DNA of 64,000 nt, from assembly GCA_016183815.1 (NCBI GenBank), contig JACPDW010000016.1, positions 1 through 64,000 of the forward strand. The letters are read 5' to 3'. Shown here piece by piece: positions 1 to 9,182 of this stretch. Source of the DNA: Flavobacteriia bacterium (GTDB lineage: Bacteria > Bacteroidota > Bacteroidia > Flavobacteriales_D > Crocinitomicaceae). A model generated the notes under the pieces. It was not told the DNA's origin. It made no database searches and worked only from the letters and a program-made list of their open reading frames with translations. The position numbers and the translations under genes were made by a program. How positions within the stretch are numbered: position 1 is the stretch's first letter; every line of letters starts with the position of its first letter.

Positions 1-445
1 TCGTTTCATTGGGTTGCAATAAACCGTAGGGTGATATCATTCTATTTGGTATAGATGAATTTACAATAACTCCATTGTTATATCCGTATTCATTATCTCT
101 ATAATGCAATAAACCTGGATTGGGAGAATTACAAAAATCCTCATCCCATTGCGAGTAAAAACCCGAAGCTGTAATAGTATAATTCATACCACAAATCAAT
201 AGAAAAGTATCACTTGCATTATATTCTGTAAAAGATAAATTATAATTTACAATTGCAGTTCCTTCGTCAGGAAACCCATTCCAATCTAAAGTAAAATCAA
301 CATTTTGATCAGTACAAAAAGTTCCTTCAGCTCCAATATCCAAAGTTATTTGAGAACGGTAACTCATAATTAAGGAAATAAAAAGTAAAGATACAAAACT
401 TTTTTTAAAAATTCTAGAAATAGAGTTGGAATTTACCCCCCCCAT
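1..445 (-). CDS. Secreted protein, N-terminal part (runs off the left edge)
   Basis: The reading frame is open from an ATG at 445 to the left edge, giving 148 visible codons; the 3' end lies outside the window. The first 30 residues look like a signal peptide: a basic stretch (SRIFKK) then a hydrophobic core (SFVSLLFISLIM). The mature part contains well-spaced aromatic residues and Cys (for example GTFCTDQNVDFTLDWNG), which resembles Bacteroidota extracellular beta-rich domains, but I do not recognise a family. A second in-frame ATG lies at 367. The start codon is the first base triplet of ATGGGGGGGG, so the reading frame depends on a run of eight G. An upstream mini-ORF ends right after this run. 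Export is inferred; the function is unknown. Confidence 0.6.
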   Translation of the reverse strand, partial: MGGVNSNSISRIFKKSFVSLLFISLIMSYRSQITLDIGAEGTFCTDQNVDFTLDWNGFPDEGTAIVNYNLSFTEYNASDTFLLICGMNYTITASGFYSQWDEDFCNSPNPGLLHYRDNEYGYNNGVIVNSSIPNRMISPYGLLQPNET

Positions 446-483
446 TTAATAAGCTGATAATCAGCTACATACATCTTTTTCAT
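433..483 (-). other. Upstream mini-ORF across the G8 tract
   Basis: A 16-codon frame starts at the ATG at 483 (MKKMYVADYQLIKWGG, then TAA). Its stop lies directly after the G8 run. With eight G it terminates and is out of frame with the secreted protein. With nine G the same frame would read through into the secreted protein. Its start is the first ATG after the predicted promoter at 509-538, so it may be the real initiation site of the gene. Whether it is translated is inference. Confidence 0.4.
436..443 (-). repeat. G8 homopolymer, candidate slippage site
   Basis: Eight consecutive G on the minus strand, in DNA that otherwise has few G or C runs. The tract sits at the very start of the secreted-protein frame and inside an upstream mini-ORF, so a change of one base alters which frame is expressed. 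Confidence 0.7.
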
Positions 484-508
484 AACAACAAATTTAGATT
501 AAACACTA

Positions 509-538
509 CAAAGTTAAAATAAAAAAGGATATAAACAA
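509..538 (-). promoter_or_regulatory. Bacteroidota-type promoter of the left-edge secreted protein
   Basis: On the minus strand a TTG (536-538) is followed, after 19 nt, by TAACTTTG (509-516), matching the -33 TTG and -7 TAnnTTTG consensus. The expected transcript start is near 500. The leader contains a perfect hairpin with GCTGAT arms at 453-465, just before the G tract. Confidence 0.6.
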
Positions 539-646
539 GTATTTTTTATTAAATGTTTGAAAATAATTTAGATTCGTATGACTTTAATGAATATTTGTCG
601 AAAAGTAATTTATTTTGAATGTTTTCAATAATTAGTATTAATTTGA

Positions 647-1840
647 CTACAAAAACAAATTCCCTTCATTATCAAATTTTTTATAAGAAAATAAAACGGC
701 AATAGTAGCATACACAATCATCATTCCAAAACTTAAAATTAAATGTGGAAAATACAAAGTATCTGCAATCATTTCTTTACATGCTAAAACCACATTAACT
801 ATGGGAATGCAAGCTGTTGACCAATCTAATTCTATTCCAGGAATAAATCCTACAAAAGCGGGTAAAATAATCACTGCATTCATCGGTGCTATTGTACTTT
901 GTGCTTCCTTAAAAGTTTTAGCTCTCAATGCTAAAGAAATTATAAAGCCAGCAAAAAAGACAATCAATGGAATAAAAATAAAATAAAATTGTAAAATAAA
1001 TTTAACATTCAAAATTTGATAAATCAAGTCTTTAATCTTAGGGTCTTCGACTAATTGAAAAACTTCCATCGATAAAAACAAACCAAAAAGAGTAAAGGTT
1101 GCAGACAGAATCCCTGAAAGAATGACCACCAACATTTTACCAATTAATACTTGCCATCTTAATACTGGAGTGGTAAGTAATGTTTCTAAAGTGCCTCTTT
1201 CCTTTTCTCCAGTAAATAAATCTATAGCTGGATACATACAGCCCATAAAACCAAAAATGATAAATAAATAAGGTAAAATACCTCCAGCAATTTGAGCCAA
1301 CATCTCTTTTGAAGTGGCCATGTCTAGTTGTTTAATTTCAATGGGATTGATTTGTTTTTCGTCTATTTGAAGTTTTTTTAATCGTTTAGCAATCATTTGC
1401 TTTTTAATAAATTCTTCAAAATAATTGATTTTAAAACCCATACCAATGTTGCCAGAATGAAAATAGATTTTTAATTTACTTTGATAAAATGAATCAACTG
1501 ATGATTTAAAATCTTTAGGAACAAATAAGGCAAAATCTAATTCTTCATTTTTTACTTTTCTTTTTAACTCAATCGTATCTTTAAATTTAAAAAAATCTCT
1601 TTGTCCAAATTCGTTTGGTATTTTTAGTAGTAATGCTTCAAAAGAATCACTAGAGTCGAGATTGACAACTCCAATTCTTAAAGCTTTATTTTTTGCCTCC
1701 TCTGTCTTGCTTTTTGTAAACTTTATACTAATAGTCATCAAAAGTGGAATCAACAAAACAGGGATAACTACCATTGTAATTATTGTTCTTTTATCTCTTA
1801 AAGTGTCAATAAATTCTTTTTTAAAAATTGTAAATATCAT
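647..1840 (-). CDS. ABC transporter permease, NatB-like
   Basis: A 397-residue ABC-2 type permease. One transmembrane helix lies near residues 20-40 after the charged start (FKKEFIDTLRDKRT). A large extracytoplasmic domain follows to about residue 185, then a block of about five helices. The cytoplasmic motif GEKERGTLETLLTTPV after the second helix is typical of the NatB/YhaP branch of this family. It overlaps the ATPase gene upstream by 4 bp (ATGA), so the two are co-translated and form one exporter. In the family NatAB exports sodium or small toxic compounds; the substrate here cannot be read from the sequence. Confidence 0.8.
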   Translation of the reverse strand: MIFTIFKKEFIDTLRDKRTIITMVVIPVLLIPLLMTISIKFTKSKTEEAKNKALRIGVVNLDSSDSFEALLLKIPNEFGQRDFFKFKDTIELKRKVKNEELDFALFVPKDFKSSVDSFYQSKLKIYFHSGNIGMGFKINYFEEFIKKQMIAKRLKKLQIDEKQINPIEIKQLDMATSKEMLAQIAGGILPYLFIIFGFMGCMYPAIDLFTGEKERGTLETLLTTPVLRWQVLIGKMLVVILSGILSATFTLFGLFLSMEVFQLVEDPKIKDLIYQILNVKFILQFYFIFIPLIVFFAGFIISLALRAKTFKEAQSTIAPMNAVIILPAFVGFIPGIELDWSTACIPIVNVVLACKEMIADTLYFPHLILSFGMMIVYATIAVLFSYKKFDNEGNLFL

Positions 1841-2607
1841 GATAGTTCTTGTTGGTGAATTAAATGGATAAATTCTTTCGTCAAACTTTCTGTTGTCATT
1901 TGTGATTTAAATTGTTCAAAAGAGTCATTATAAATTATTTTTCCTTTATGGATAATGGCTAAATCATCGCATAATAAATCAACTTCAGACATAATATGAC
2001 TGGAAAATATTACTGTTTTACCTGAGTTTTTACAATCAGAAATCAATTGAATTATACTTTCAGCAGCGATAACGTCTAAACCACTTGTCGGTTCATCAAA
2101 AACAATTACTTCAGGGTCATGAATCATAGTTCGACATAAAGATATTTTTTGTTTCATGCCGGTGCTCATTTTACCAATTCTTTGGTGTTGAAATTCATGA
2201 ATTCCTAATAAAGTAAACAGTTTTTCTTTTCTTACTTCAAAAAGTTGGGGGCTTACTTCGTACAAATCTGCAAAATATTTTACCAATTCCAATCCAGAAA
2301 GTCGAGCATATAAACCAGAAGAACCAGTTAGAAATCCAATTTTTTTTCTTGCTTCTCTTGGTTCCTTTAAAACATTAATGCCAGAAATTTCAATTTCACC
2401 AGAGGTGGGCTGTACAAGTGTTGATAACATTCTCATTATTGTTGTTTTTCCAGCTCCATTTGGACCTAAGAGTGAAAAAATACGACCTTTATGACAAGTA
2501 AAACTAACATCATCAACAGCAATATTTTTTTTATTATTTGTTTGAAATTCTTTTTGAAGTTTCCTTGTCAAAACAAATTCCTTACTTAAATTTTGAACTT
2601 TTATCAT
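1837..2607 (-). CDS. ABC transporter ATP-binding protein, NatA-like
   Basis: A 256-residue ABC ATPase. The Walker A motif is GPNGAGKTT near residue 50. The signature region MSTGMKQKISL is followed by Walker B in VIVFDEPTSGLD and by the H-loop SSHIMSEVD. The degenerate signature (STGMKQK instead of LSGGQ) is common in NatA-type exporter ATPases. The gene leads a two-gene operon with the permease that overlaps it by 4 bp. It diverges from the sugar transferase gene only about 25-50 bp away, so their promoters must overlap. The ATPase energises the permease at the inner membrane. Confidence 0.87.
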   Translation of the reverse strand: MIKVQNLSKEFVLTRKLQKEFQTNNKKNIAVDDVSFTCHKGRIFSLLGPNGAGKTTIMRMLSTLVQPTSGEIEISGINVLKEPREARKKIGFLTGSSGLYARLSGLELVKYFADLYEVSPQLFEVRKEKLFTLLGIHEFQHQRIGKMSTGMKQKISLCRTMIHDPEVIVFDEPTSGLDVIAAESIIQLISDCKNSGKTVIFSSHIMSEVDLLCDDLAIIHKGKIIYNDSFEQFKSQMTTESLTKEFIHLIHQQELS

Positions 2608-2632
2608 TATAAACTGTTAAAATTGCTTTATT

Positions 2633-3271
2633 TTGTGTTTGAAATTAATTAAAAATATTTTGATAAAAAGAATTTTTGATATTATTCTCTCTTTAATAGT
2701 GTTGATACTGTTTTTTCCTATAGGGTTAATCTTATCTATTTTTATCATTTTAGAAAGTAAAGGTGGTGTTTTTTTTATACAAAAAAGAGTTGGGAAAAAT
2801 GAAAGAGAATTTGGAATGTTTAAATTTAGAAGTATGAAAATTAATTCAGAAGAAAAAGGACAACTAACTATAGGTGAAAAAGACAAACGAATTACAAAAA
2901 TTGGATTTTTCATAAGAAAATATAAATTAGATGAATTTCCACAATTTATTAATGTATTAAAAGGAGATATGAGTATTGTTGGACCTCGTCCTGAAGTGAA
3001 AAAATATACACAATATTACAATGAAGAGCAGAAAAAAGTCCTTTCAGTCAAGCCAGGAATTACAGATTTGGCATCGATACAATATTACGACGAAAATGCT
3101 CTGTTGGGAAAATCAAATAATCCAGAACAAACATATATTGAGGAAATTATGCCTAATAAAATTAAAATAAATTTAAAATATTGTGAAAACGCCAATATTC
3201 TAACAGACTTTAAAGTTCTGACTCTAACTTTTTTCAGAATCTTAGGTTTAAAGTTGATTTCTAAAAATTAA
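2633..3271 (+). CDS. Undecaprenyl-phosphate sugar phosphotransferase (bacterial sugar transferase)
   Basis: A 212-residue monotopic phosphoglycosyl transferase of the PglC/WcaJ catalytic-domain type. It would transfer a sugar phosphate from a nucleotide sugar to undecaprenyl phosphate, starting a glycan. Visible hallmarks are KRIFDIILS followed by one hydrophobic re-entrant helix (residues 14-38), QKRVGKNEREFGMFKFRSM, the acidic motif KLDEFPQ and SIVGPRPE. There is no ATG at the front: TTG at 2633 is the longest start, and TTG at 2660 (giving MIKRIFDI) fits the family better. It stands apart from the exopolysaccharide block at 29-36 kb. Its end overlaps the end of dnaE by 4 bp on the opposite strand. 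Confidence 0.85.
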   Translation: MCLKLIKNILIKRIFDIILSLIVLILFFPIGLILSIFIILESKGGVFFIQKRVGKNEREFGMFKFRSMKINSEEKGQLTIGEKDKRITKIGFFIRKYKLDEFPQFINVLKGDMSIVGPRPEVKKYTQYYNEEQKKVLSVKPGITDLASIQYYDENALLGKSNNPEQTYIEEIMPNKIKINLKYCENANILTDFKVLTLTFFRILGLKLISKN

Positions 3272-6200
3272 CCTACTAATTCAACAATTAAATTTAATTT
3301 TTCAATTTCATTAATCATTTTGTCGTTAGCATTAATTTTGATATTTTTAGATTTAAGTTCTACAAAATTATTGTCTTCATTGATTAGGATTTTTAAAGGG
3401 TGATTTCCTTTATTTTCATCAAATATCTTTTTTAAATTTTGTATTATAATACTGTCAACATTTTCGTTTTTTATTTTAATTAATAGTGCTTTAGTCCTTT
3501 TTTCTCTTAAATTATGAAGTAAATCAATGGTTTTAATATTGAAATCCAATTCATCTCTATAACGATGTTTTTCAACCACACCATGAATATAAACAAAAAG
3601 ATTGTTGTCCAACATGTGTTTGTTTTTTAAATACGTTTCTCCAAAAAGTGAAAACATTGTGGAATCGTCAATGCCATCAACTACAATTCTGCCATAAGGT
3701 TCATTTTTTTTGGACATTTTATGTTCAGCTAAAGTAATGATTCCAGCAACTAAAAATTCTTGATTGACCTTATAATTTTTATTCTTAATATCTGAAATAC
3801 TACCTTTTCCGAGTGCATTGATTTCTTTTTTGAATGTATCTAAAGGATGTCCAGAAATGTAAATTCCTACTACTTCTTTTTCTTTGATTAATTTTTGAAT
3901 GATACTCCAATCATTTCCTTGAGGAATTTCAGGTTCATAAAGAGTCATTTCTTCGCTGTCACCAAACATATTCATTTGATCGCTGTTTGCATTTTCTTTA
4001 TGAGCATTGGCATATTTAATCACATTTTCAATAAATATTTTGCCATTTTTGTCTTCTAATAGATATTGAGATCGTTTGAGAGAAAAACTATCAAAACAAC
4101 CTGAATAAACGAGTGCTTCTAAAGTTTTTTTATTAACTATTCTTAAATCAACTCTTTTTGTTAAATCAAATATAGATTTAAATGGACCATTTTCTGTTCT
4201 TTTCTTAATGATTTCATCTACTGAAGCTGTACTTAAACCTTTTATTGCACCTAATCCAAAACGAATATTTCCATCTTTACTCACTATAAATTGATGTTCA
4301 GATTCATTGATGTCTGGTATTAAAACATTTATACCCATTCTTTTACATTCTTCCATTAAAAATGCAATTTCTTTGATGTCGTTCATTTTTCCCGACAAAC
4401 AAGAAGCCATAAATTCAGATGGAAAATTTGCTTTTAGGTAGGCAGTTTGATAAGCCACCCAAGAATAGCAAGTTGAATGGGATTTATTAAAAGCATATTC
4501 AGCAAAAGCGTTCCAATCAGACCAAATTTTTTCTAATTTAGCTTTGTCGTGGCCATTTATAGCTCCACCCTCGATAAATTTAGGTTTCATTTCTTCAAGG
4601 ATCGAAGCTTGTTTTTTTCCCATAGCTTTTCTCAAACTATCTGCATTACCTTTAGAAAAATTCGCTAATTTTTGCGACAACAACATCACTTGTTCTTGAT
4701 AAACAGTTATTCCATACGTTTCTTTTAAAAATTCTTCACAATCATCTATATCGTAAGAAATTTCTTCTTTACCGTGTTTTCTTGCAATGAATTTTGGAAT
4801 ATAATCCATTGGTCCTGGACGATACAATGCATTCATTGCAATTAAATCTTCAAAAATAGTAGGTTTTAAATCTTTTAAATGTTTTTGCATTCCAGGAGAC
4901 TCAAATTGAAACACTCCAACGGTTTCTCCTTTTTGAAATAATTCATAAGTTTTTTCATCATCAATCGGTATTAAATCAGGGTCTATTTCTATGCTTTTTG
5001 TTGATTTGATAATTTTAAGTGCTTGTTTGATTGTTGTTAATGTTTTAAGTCCTAAAAAATCCATTTTTAATAGTCCAGCATGATCAACAACGTGGTTATC
5101 AAACTGGGTACAAATCATTTGTGAGTCTTTAGCTGTAGTAACAGGCACAAAATCACTGATGTCGTCAGGAGTAATAATTACACCACAAGCATGTATTCCT
5201 GTATTTCTAACCGAACCTTCCAGCTCTTTGGCTTGATTCAAAACTTTTAGCTTCAATTCATCGTTACCTTTGTAAACGGATATTAACTGTCTTGCTTTAG
5301 CAATTTCATCTTGACGGTCGCCAATAATTTTTTCTAAGTTTTCAAAGGGTGTTTCCAATAATTTTTTTAAGGAAATGTTGGGCATCATTTTGGTTAAACT
5401 ATCCTGCTCGTGTATTGGTAAACCAAGCACTCTTCCTGCATCTTTTATTGCAGATTTTGCGGCCATTGTACCATAAGTAATAATTTGAGCTACCTGTTTA
5501 GAGCCGTATTTATTGATAACCCAATCAATAACTTTTCCTCGTCCTTCGTCTTCAAAATCTATATCAATATCAGGAAGAGAAACCCTATCAGGATTTAAAA
5601 AACGCTCAAAAAGTAAGTTGTACTTAATAGGGTCTATGTTCGTAATACCGATACTATAAGCAACTACAGAGCCAGCGGCTGAACCTCTACCAGGACCAAC
5701 CCATACGTCCATTTCACGAGAAGCATTGCAAAAATCTTGAACAATTAAGAAATAACCAGGATAACCAGTATTTTTTATTGTATTTAATTCAAATTCAATA
5801 CGTTCTTTAATCTCATCTGACAAATCACCGTATCTTTTTTTTGCACCTTCGTAGGTAATATATCGAAGATAATTATTCTCACCTCTTTTTCCTCCATCGT
5901 TTATGTCATTAGGATCTTGAAATTCTTCTGGAATGTCAAAAGCGGGTAAAAGAACATCTCTTTGAAGAGAATAGGATTCAATTTTAGATAGAATGTCTGA
6001 AATACTTTCAATTGCTTGAGGAAGATCTGCAAACAACTTTTTCATTTCGTCAGGAGATTTAAAATAATATTCTTCATTTTCTAATCCCACTTTGAATTTT
6101 CTTATTTGCTGGTCTTCTTCACTTTTCACCATTCCCTCTTTCACATAATGTAAAATCTCACAAGTATTGGCATCTTTTTTATTAATAAAATAAGTGTTGT

Positions 6201-8235
6201 TCGTTGCAACTAATTTAATTTGATGTGTATTTGATAATCTTACTAATGCTTCGTTAATGTGGGCTTCATTTTTTATTCCTAAACGTGTTATTTCTAAATA
6301 AAAATCATCTTGAAATGTTTCTTTCCACCATAATATATTTTCATTTGCTTTTTCTACTCCATACCTATCAATTGTCCAAGAAATTTCTCCATTTATCCCA
6401 CCAGATAAAACAATTAAATCCTCTTTATAAGTAACTAATAAGTTTTTATCAATTCTCGGAACATAATAAAATCCGTCAATAAAGGATATAGAAGATAATT
6501 TTATCAAATTTTGATACCCTTTTTTACTTTTAGCTAATAAAACAATAGTTGTACCGTTGTCTTTGACTTTTTTATCGGCATGGTTTTCACATAAATTGAA
6601 TTCACAACCAATAATTGGTAATATTAAGTCATTGATTTGAATTTCTTTATCAGAACTTTTTTCAAGAATTTTATCTTTATATTCCTTGTTTTTTTTACTT
6701 ATATATTGTTCAAAAATAAATGCAGCGTACAAATTACCGCAGTCTGTTAATGCAATTGCTGGCATTTGGTATTCTATTGCTTTATCAACTAGTTTAGAAA
6801 CTGTACTTGTTGATTGTAAAATTGAATATTGTGAATGGTTATGTAAATGAACAAATGGAGGGTTTAATTTTTTGTATAAATCAATAATTGTGGTTTCTAC
6901 ATTTTCATTTTTCAATAAGAGTTTAAATTCATCTAAAACCTTATTTCTAAAATGAATAAAATCAAGTTTATATGTAATAAAAAATGGATTGTACTCTAAA
7001 TATTTTGAAGCTAATGTTATGTACTCCTTAGTATTTTCTAATTCTGAAAAATCTGTTAAAATTAATTGTTCATACTTTTTTACCCAAGGATTAATTTTTT
7101 CAGAGGGGATTGAAAGGGGAAGAATTTGTAAAAATAATTTGTAAAGATCTTGATTCTTATTTTCATTAAAAGAAGTCTCTATCAAATTCAAAAAATAGGG
7201 GAGTACTTCTGTTCGAATAGATTGAAAAATTACATCTATTTGAGGTATTTTTGGATTTGTACTCGAAACTAACCTTTCAATTAACTTGTAATAATGCAAA
7301 ATCTCTTCATTATTTTTTTCATTGAAAAAGTAAAATAATTGTTCTGAATAACATTGAACACTTTCTATTTTTAAATTTTGATGTTTGAGACCAATGAGAG
7401 AAGTGATTTGCTGATTTTTCTCTCTCAATTCATCTAAATAGTTTTCTTCTTGTACTAATTCTTCTTTGCTGTAAAAATAAGTTCGAAGCATCTCGAAAAA
7501 ACATCGAGCTGTTGCCTCCACATCGGCAGTAGCATTATGTGCTTCATCAAAAGAATGCTCAAATAATGTTAAATACAATTCACCTAAGGTCGGAAATTTC
7601 TGCTTTTTAATATTACTAATTAAAAAATCTATATGGGAATTATTCCAATCTTGCCATTTTGAAAGTTCGTTTCTTATTTTTTCTTTTTCAGATAAATTGT
7701 CTTGATTTTTAAAAAAAATACTTTCTCTTATCTCCAAACCATTAAGCGTTTGAACATCACCAAATTTATTTCTTTTTAACTCGAGGACATCACCTTTTCG
7801 AATAAATTTGATGGCAGCACATATTTTTGCAGATTTTTCATTACATGTATCAAGTATTTTTTTGTCGTGTAATGAGGTAGCTTGATTTAATCTACAAAAT
7901 GCCGCTCCCATTACGTTAATATCAAACGAAATATTATGACCAACCACAAATTCAGTTTGTTCTAATACTGTATTAAAAGCTGTACAAACTTCTTCGATAG
8001 GACTTCCTTTTTTTTGAGCCAATAAAGTAGAAATACCATGAACTTTTTCTACTTCAAATGGAATTTGAAGGTCTTTCGATTGAATTAAAAAAGATTTTTG
8101 TTCGATCAAATTTCCCCATTTGTCGTGTAACTGCCACGCTAATTGTACTGGTAATGGCCAATTGTCTGTCTGTTGATAAGATAAATTCCAATCTTTCGGT
8201 AAACCAGTGGTTTCTGTGTCAAAAATTAAATACAT
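3268..8235 (-). CDS. dnaE: DNA polymerase III alpha subunit with fused 3'-5' exonuclease
   Basis: The 1655-residue replicative polymerase. Residues 1-255 form a DEDDh proofreading exonuclease: D6 and E8 in FDTETTG, D105 in HNISFD, and H233/D238 in AHNATADVEAT. The PHP domain starts near 462 (FVHLHNHSQYS). The polymerase core has VGPGRGSAAGS (847-857) and the catalytic PDIDIDFED (888-896). A C-terminal helix-hairpin-helix and OB-fold region follows. The exonuclease fusion to DnaE is common in Flavobacteria-like lineages. Two parts look longer than usual: an insert of roughly 80 residues inside the exonuclease (about 140-220) and a linker of about 190 residues before PHP. A promoter-like sequence lies just upstream at 8255-8285. 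Confidence 0.95.
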   Translation of the reverse strand: MYLIFDTETTGLPKDWNLSYQQTDNWPLPVQLAWQLHDKWGNLIEQKSFLIQSKDLQIPFEVEKVHGISTLLAQKKGSPIEEVCTAFNTVLEQTEFVVGHNISFDINVMGAAFCRLNQATSLHDKKILDTCNEKSAKICAAIKFIRKGDVLELKRNKFGDVQTLNGLEIRESIFFKNQDNLSEKEKIRNELSKWQDWNNSHIDFLISNIKKQKFPTLGELYLTLFEHSFDEAHNATADVEATARCFFEMLRTYFYSKEELVQEENYLDELREKNQQITSLIGLKHQNLKIESVQCYSEQLFYFFNEKNNEEILHYYKLIERLVSSTNPKIPQIDVIFQSIRTEVLPYFLNLIETSFNENKNQDLYKLFLQILPLSIPSEKINPWVKKYEQLILTDFSELENTKEYITLASKYLEYNPFFITYKLDFIHFRNKVLDEFKLLLKNENVETTIIDLYKKLNPPFVHLHNHSQYSILQSTSTVSKLVDKAIEYQMPAIALTDCGNLYAAFIFEQYISKKNKEYKDKILEKSSDKEIQINDLILPIIGCEFNLCENHADKKVKDNGTTIVLLAKSKKGYQNLIKLSSISFIDGFYYVPRIDKNLLVTYKEDLIVLSGGINGEISWTIDRYGVEKANENILWWKETFQDDFYLEITRLGIKNEAHINEALVRLSNTHQIKLVATNNTYFINKKDANTCEILHYVKEGMVKSEEDQQIRKFKVGLENEEYYFKSPDEMKKLFADLPQAIESISDILSKIESYSLQRDVLLPAFDIPEEFQDPNDINDGGKRGENNYLRYITYEGAKKRYGDLSDEIKERIEFELNTIKNTGYPGYFLIVQDFCNASREMDVWVGPGRGSAAGSVVAYSIGITNIDPIKYNLLFERFLNPDRVSLPDIDIDFEDEGRGKVIDWVINKYGSKQVAQIITYGTMAAKSAIKDAGRVLGLPIHEQDSLTKMMPNISLKKLLETPFENLEKIIGDRQDEIAKARQLISVYKGNDELKLKVLNQAKELEGSVRNTGIHACGVIITPDDISDFVPVTTAKDSQMICTQFDNHVVDHAGLLKMDFLGLKTLTTIKQALKIIKSTKSIEIDPDLIPIDDEKTYELFQKGETVGVFQFESPGMQKHLKDLKPTIFEDLIAMNALYRPGPMDYIPKFIARKHGKEEISYDIDDCEEFLKETYGITVYQEQVMLLSQKLANFSKGNADSLRKAMGKKQASILEEMKPKFIEGGAINGHDKAKLEKIWSDWNAFAEYAFNKSHSTCYSWVAYQTAYLKANFPSEFMASCLSGKMNDIKEIAFLMEECKRMGINVLIPDINESEHQFIVSKDGNIRFGLGAIKGLSTASVDEIIKKRTENGPFKSIFDLTKRVDLRIVNKKTLEALVYSGCFDSFSLKRSQYLLEDKNGKIFIENVIKYANAHKENANSDQMNMFGDSEEMTLYEPEIPQGNDWSIIQKLIKEKEVVGIYISGHPLDTFKKEINALGKGSISDIKNKNYKVNQEFLVAGIITLAEHKMSKKNEPYGRIVVDGIDDSTMFSLFGETYLKNKHMLDNNLFVYIHGVVEKHRYRDELDFNIKTIDLLHNLREKRTKALLIKIKNENVDSIIIQNLKKIFDENKGNHPLKILINEDNNFVELKSKNIKINANDKMINEIEKLNLIVELVG

Positions 8236-8254
8236 GGGAAAATTATTATGCTTA

Positions 8255-8285
8255 CAAAGTTAGACGGACTAATCTTGTTTTACAA
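8255..8285 (-). promoter_or_regulatory. Promoter of dnaE
   Basis: On the minus strand TTG (8283-8285), a 20-nt spacer and TAACTTTG (8255-8262) match the Bacteroidota -33/-7 pattern. The start codon at 8235 is 20 nt downstream of the -7 box, so the leader would be short. Confidence 0.6.
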
Positions 8286-8372
8286 TAAAAAAAAATGAAT
8301 TCTTACTAAAGTTATTCACATCTTATTAAAAGAGAATTTTAGATTGATTTTGTTAAAAATTCCCAATAATAA

Positions 8373-8990
8373 TCATCTCGAAAGAATAAAATTTTGTATC
8401 GATATCAATTCATTATTATTTGAAAAAAGGTATATAAAATATGTTCCTGAAGGAATATCTTGCAAAAATATATTATTGCTAACTGCTTTAATCGATTTTA
8501 TAATGTTTCCATTAAAATCTTTAATTATTACTTTGTTTATTCCAATTAAGGGAATGTTTAATTGTTCATTTGTAGGATTAGGATAAATATGAAAATATTC
8601 AGAATCTTTAGACTCTTTTAATAAAGAAATTGAGCTATTTTTAGCTACTTTTTTTGTAATATTTTTTGTTGTCCCTATGTCTAAACTAACAAAATATATT
8701 CCGTTTACCAAACCATCTCCATTCAAGTTAATATCATAAGAACCAATAGGTAATACTGCTAAATCATAGAATATATTTATAGTCTGACCCAAATTATCAA
8801 TCAATCTTAAAGTAATCGTATCGGACTGTGCTAATTCAAAATGAATGTTTGCAGATGTGCTAAAAGGATTTGGAAACACAGATAGACTGTCAGAAGTCTG
8901 CGAAAAAGATGTTTTACTAACAAAAGTCAATAAAGTACAAAAAATCAATCTTATAATGCCTTTCATTTTTTTGTGATGAAAAAATTTCAA
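8373..8990 (-). CDS. Secreted protein made of two tandem T9SS type A sorting domains
   Basis: A 205-residue protein with a signal peptide (KGIIRLIFCTLLTFVSKTSFSQ) followed by two related modules and little else. Module one (about 35-115) has VFPNPFSTSANIHF and ends GIYFVSLDIGTTKNITKKV. Module two (about 132-205) has IYPNPTNEQLNIPL and ends GTYFIYLF...IQNFILSR. Both match the Por-type C-terminal sorting domain, which directs outer-membrane passage through the type IX system and is normally attached to a large cargo. Here no cargo domain is visible between signal peptide and sorting domains. The start could also be the ATG at 8966. A -7 box lies at 9019-9026. Confidence 0.75.
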   Translation of the reverse strand: MKFFHHKKMKGIIRLIFCTLLTFVSKTSFSQTSDSLSVFPNPFSTSANIHFELAQSDTITLRLIDNLGQTINIFYDLAVLPIGSYDINLNGDGLVNGIYFVSLDIGTTKNITKKVAKNSSISLLKESKDSEYFHIYPNPTNEQLNIPLIGINKVIIKDFNGNIIKSIKAVSNNIFLQDIPSGTYFIYLFSNNNELISIQNFILSR

Positions 8991-9018
8991 TTCTTTTAAA
9001 ACTTTGTTGCAATCTATA

Positions 9019-9026
9019 CAAAAGTA
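9019..9026 (-). promoter_or_regulatory. -7 box of the double sorting-domain gene
   Basis: TACTTTTG on the minus strand matches TAnnTTTG and lies 29 nt before the ATG at 8990. I see no clear -33 TTG at the usual distance. Confidence 0.4.
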
Positions 9027-9103
9027 AATAAAATTATTTGTTGCTTTTAGATTGACTAAAAAAAATTAAAATTCTCTCATTTGCAAATTTTACAAAAACA
9101 AAA

Positions 9104-9126
9104 AAAGGAGAGAAATTCCCTCCTTT
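9104..9126 (-). terminator. Rho-independent terminator after hsp20
   Basis: On the minus strand a perfect 7-bp stem (AAAGGAG / CTCCTTT) with a 9-nt loop is followed by a T-rich run. It lies 57 bp beyond the hsp20 stop and ahead of the next gene on the same strand, so it separates the two transcripts. Confidence 0.7.
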
Positions 9127-9182
9127 CCTGTAACTATTTAAATTTTGTGTATCAGATACACCTTGCCTTAAAAATCAATCTT

